Part shown: positions 61,583 to 64,000 of the stretch, one piece after another
Layout: every line of letters starts with the position of its first letter
Numbering within the stretch: position 1 is the stretch's first letter
Assembly (NCBI GenBank): GCA_942492025.1
Contig: CALODJ010000003.1
Span: forward strand, 1 to 64,000
Direction of reading: 5' to 3'
DNA: 64,000 nt
Source: JABDQW01 sp942492025
GTDB taxonomy: Bacteria > Pseudomonadota > Gammaproteobacteria > SZUA-229
Position numbers and translations under genes: made by a program
The notes under the pieces: model-generated
What the model was told of the DNA's origin: nothing
Database searches by the model: none
What the model saw: the letters and a program-made list of their open reading frames with translations, nothing else

Positions 61583-62779
61583 ATGTACCCTAACAAAAGA
61601 GCTGTCAATCGCATCTTTGTGCTGTTATTGGTTCTATTAGCGACAGAATCGTCGGTTATGGCTTCACAAAATGATGAATTCGAGCGCTACCAGAAAAAAC
61701 TCGATCGGGTACAAGAAAGCATAAAAAAGGTAAAGCAACACCTTAATAGCTCTCGCGACAAGCGGGGGCATGTGTACACAGATCTCAAGCAACTTGAGAG
61801 CGAGATCAGTCAAAACTCGAGGAAATTGAGTCAAACTGAAACCAGAATTAATGATCTGGAAGAACGGATTTCAGACTTGAAAGGAGAGCTTGGCCAGCTG
61901 CAGCATGAACTCAAAATCCAACGTCATGGCCTGGCGGAGCAGATACGCGCCGGCTATGCGATCGGTCACCAGCAACAGCTAAAAATTCTGTTGAATCAAC
62001 AGGATCCTGCAAAAATGGGGCGAGCGCTCGTGTATTTCGATTATCTGAACCGGGCACGCGAAGATCAAATCCATGTGTTTCTGCGCAGCATTGCCAGGCA
62101 TGAACAGATAGAAAGCGCGTTGAATACCACCTTATCGGAGTATCAGCAAACCCTGTCGACGCGGAAAAAACAGAAAAATTCGCTTCTAGGTCAGCGACTT
62201 AAAAAAAACCAGCTGTTATCCCGGCTGGAACAAAAAATCAGCAATCAAGAAAAAAACCTGATAGAACTGGAAGGCAGCCGCAGCCGTATCGAAAATCTGT
62301 TGAAGTCACTGGGCGAGCTGCTGGCAGATATCCCGCAGAGTCCATCAGACCTGAGGCCATTCAAACAGCAAAAGGGCAAAATGCCATGGCCGGCCTCGGG
62401 ACCCTTTCTTGCCACCTATGGCGAACCACGCAATAAGGGTGGGCTTAAGTGGAATGGCGTACTCATCAGCACCAAACACGGCACGCCCGTTCGTGCCGTT
62501 AGCCATGGCCGAGTAGCTTTCGCAGACTGGCTGCAAGGGTTTGGTTTTATTATAATTATTGATCATGGCGAAGGCTACATGAGCCTTTATGGGCACAATG
62601 AAACCCTGGTCAAACAGGCGGGTGATTGGGTCGAAGCCGGTGAGGTCATTGCCGCCAGTGGCGACAGCGGTGGCCAGCCTTTTCCTGGTGTCTATTTCGA
62701 GATCCGCTTGCGGGGTAAACCGATCAATCCGCGCAGATGGTGCTCGCGCACCGTCAAATTCAGCTCAAATCTGGAGTAA
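61583..62779 (+). CDS. envC: murein hydrolase activator EnvC
   Basis: Periplasmic factor that activates amidases AmiA/AmiB at the septum. 398 residues from ATG 61583, which begins a signal peptide (RAVNRIFVLLLVLLATESSV). A long coiled coil (about 30-265: KLDRVQESIKKVKQHLNSSR and onward) is followed by a degenerate LytM domain (GVLISTKHGTPVRAVSHGRV, then IIDHGEGYMSLYGHNETLVK). An earlier in-frame ATG at 61535 is less likely. ctpA follows on the same strand. Confidence 0.93.
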   Translation: MYPNKRAVNRIFVLLLVLLATESSVMASQNDEFERYQKKLDRVQESIKKVKQHLNSSRDKRGHVYTDLKQLESEISQNSRKLSQTETRINDLEERISDLKGELGQLQHELKIQRHGLAEQIRAGYAIGHQQQLKILLNQQDPAKMGRALVYFDYLNRAREDQIHVFLRSIARHEQIESALNTTLSEYQQTLSTRKKQKNSLLGQRLKKNQLLSRLEQKISNQEKNLIELEGSRSRIENLLKSLGELLADIPQSPSDLRPFKQQKGKMPWPASGPFLATYGEPRNKGGLKWNGVLISTKHGTPVRAVSHGRVAFADWLQGFGFIIIIDHGEGYMSLYGHNETLVKQAGDWVEAGEVIAASGDSGGQPFPGVYFEIRLRGKPINPRRWCSRTVKFSSNLE

Positions 62780-62915
62780 CCATATATCGGGAACAAGTAG
62801 ACGCCGGCTAGCTCTATATATAATAATGAATATATTTATAATAGAAACGAATGCGAACTATGCCGTAACTGGGCTATAGTATTGACTTATAGGCCGGATC
62901 GGCCTGGAGAATGAC

Positions 62916-64000
62916 ATGAGCAAACAATTCAAGACCGCGCTGGTACTGGTCTTCGGAGTATTTCTTGGGATTTCAGCCTCCCTCACAGGTAATGTTCTGG
63001 CCAACAAAGATGAAGCCAAAGGATTGCCGCTGGATCAGCTGCGTAATTTCTCAGACATTTTTTCCCGCATCAAAACGGACTACGTAGAGGATGTTGAAGA
63101 CGACGTGCTGCTAGAGCACGCGATTCGCGGAATGCTGTCCGGCCTCGACCCGCATTCAACGTATTTGAATCCGGACGAATATAACGAACTTCGTATTGGC
63201 ACCTCGGGTGAGTTTGGTGGTCTGGGCATACAGGTAGGCATGGAAGACGGATTCGTCAAAGTCATTTCTCCTATTGATGACACGCCTGCATTCAAGGCGG
63301 GACTTCACGCAGGGGATTTGATCATTCGCCTCGATGAAAAAACCGTGAAGGGCCTGACCCTGAATGATGCGGTGAAAATCATGCGCGGCAAGCCCGGCAC
63401 CGACATCGAATTGACTGTGGTGCGTGAAGGCGAAGACAAACCCATGAAATTCGTGGTCACCCGCGACATCATTAAGGTAAAAAGCGTCAAGAACAGATTA
63501 CTCGATCCTGGTTATGGCTATATTCGGATCAGTAACTTCCAGTCAAGAACAGCACCACAGCTCCTGGAAGCGATAAATAGCCTCAAGGAAGAAAACGAGG
63601 CCGATCTTAAAGGTCTCGTGCTCGACCTGCGAAACAATCCAGGCGGTGTGTTGAACGCTGCCGCTGAAGTGACTGATCTGTTCATCGACAAAGGCAAGCT
63701 GGTCTATACCGAAGGCAGGATTGATAATTCGCATTATGAATATAACGCCAAGCCCGGTGATGTGCTTGACGGCGCGCCTGTGGTTGTGCTGATCAACGGT
63801 GGCTCAGCTTCCGCCTCCGAAATTGTAGCGGGTGCACTACAAGATCATAAACGCGCAGTCGTCATGGGCAGCAAATCATTTGGCAAGGGCTCAGTGCAAA
63901 CCATACAGGAACTTAGAAGTGGTGGCGCTGTTAAGATAACAACCGCGCGTTATTTCACACCAAAAGGCAGATCCATACAGGGTGCGGGGATAACACCGGA
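62916..64000 (+). CDS. ctpA: C-terminal processing peptidase, S41 family (runs off window)
   Basis: Periplasmic carboxyl-terminal protease. ATG at 62916 follows GGAGA; at least 361 residues with no stop before the window end. Signal/anchor LVLVFGVFLGISASLTGNVL, then LSGLDPHSTYLNPDEYNELR, a PDZ domain (GLGIQVGMEDGFVKVISPID, AGDLIIRLDEKTVKG), and the protease core GLVLDLRNNPGGVLNAAAEV, VVVLINGGSASASEIVAGAL (catalytic Ser) and VMGSKSFGKGSVQ (catalytic Lys). It pairs with envC as in many Proteobacteria. Confidence 0.95.
   Translation, partial: MSKQFKTALVLVFGVFLGISASLTGNVLANKDEAKGLPLDQLRNFSDIFSRIKTDYVEDVEDDVLLEHAIRGMLSGLDPHSTYLNPDEYNELRIGTSGEFGGLGIQVGMEDGFVKVISPIDDTPAFKAGLHAGDLIIRLDEKTVKGLTLNDAVKIMRGKPGTDIELTVVREGEDKPMKFVVTRDIIKVKSVKNRLLDPGYGYIRISNFQSRTAPQLLEAINSLKEENEADLKGLVLDLRNNPGGVLNAAAEVTDLFIDKGKLVYTEGRIDNSHYEYNAKPGDVLDGAPVVVLINGGSASASEIVAGALQDHKRAVVMGSKSFGKGSVQTIQELRSGGAVKITTARYFTPKGRSIQGAGITP

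Noticed and set aside
1..64000. CRISPR array, rRNA operon or prophage
   Set aside because: No regular direct repeats with spacers, no rRNA signatures and no phage structural genes were seen.

Overview
The window looks like chromosomal DNA of an autotrophic gammaproteobacterium, probably a sulfur-metabolising one. Autotrophy is inferred from a phosphoribulokinase (13404). The gamma affiliation is inferred from the glnA-DUF4124-ntrB-ntrC order, the separate glyQ and glyS genes, the gmhB-plsC pairing, the secB/gpsA/trmL and envC/ctpA neighbourhoods and an MSHA-type pilus gene set. Sulfur handling is suggested by a two-cysteine ArsR repressor of the SqrR/BigR type, a rhodanese, a TusA protein and a PP-loop thiolation enzyme. 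The species cannot be named from the sequence.

Layout. 1-4373 is a visibly GC-richer segment: an RND adaptor gene broken by four frameshifts and an intact RND pump. It is followed by an AT-richer gene-poor stretch holding a decayed copy of the 3' end of tRNA-Thr(CGU), and then the intact tRNA (5020-5095); this looks like the edge of an integrated island. 5163-11148 holds thiO, an MscS channel, thiS, thiG and trmB. 11274-14288 has a SulP transporter divergent from phosphoribulokinase. 14446-16994 has an EAL/degenerate-GGDEF and a degenerate HD-GYP pair. 17151-22757 has tatD, plsC, gmhB, glyS and glyQ. 23605-25365 is a PP-loop thiolation gene and a tusA-like gene separated by a nested MITE whose terminal repeats supply the stop codon of one gene and the start codon of the other. 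25653-27754 is an unrecognised two-gene operon (membrane protein plus VWA lipoprotein).

28261-32263 is a nitrate/molybdenum-cofactor region: mobB, a short nitrite-reductase-like FAD protein, an unknown gene, nasT and divergent mobA. In front of the FAD gene lies an RNA leader with two six-base loops carrying A1 and G4 and a mutually exclusive terminator, the architecture expected for ANTAR antitermination. 32315-38473 has a CDF metal transporter and the nitrogen-control set glnA, DUF4124, ntrB and ntrC, with NtrC boxes and a sigma-54 promoter.

38904-57771 is one long type IV pilus/type II secretion-like locus of MSHA type: pseudopilins, MshK/J/I/G/E/N/L/M-like proteins and an NtrC-family activator. 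It is joined to an ABC-2 exporter whose genes flank a separately promoted pilin, and to a membrane histidine kinase. Two putative sigma-54 promoters (40440, 57787) fit control by the activator. 57892-64000 is housekeeping: trmL, gpsA, secB, rhodanese, the SqrR-like repressor, envC and a ctpA protease running off the end.

Several dispersed repeat families sit between genes: a MITE with 19-bp terminal repeats, the GTAGGGTGCGCC palindrome, the GGAGCGACTTTAGTCGCGAA palindrome and a CACAGAGGCAC-ended element.
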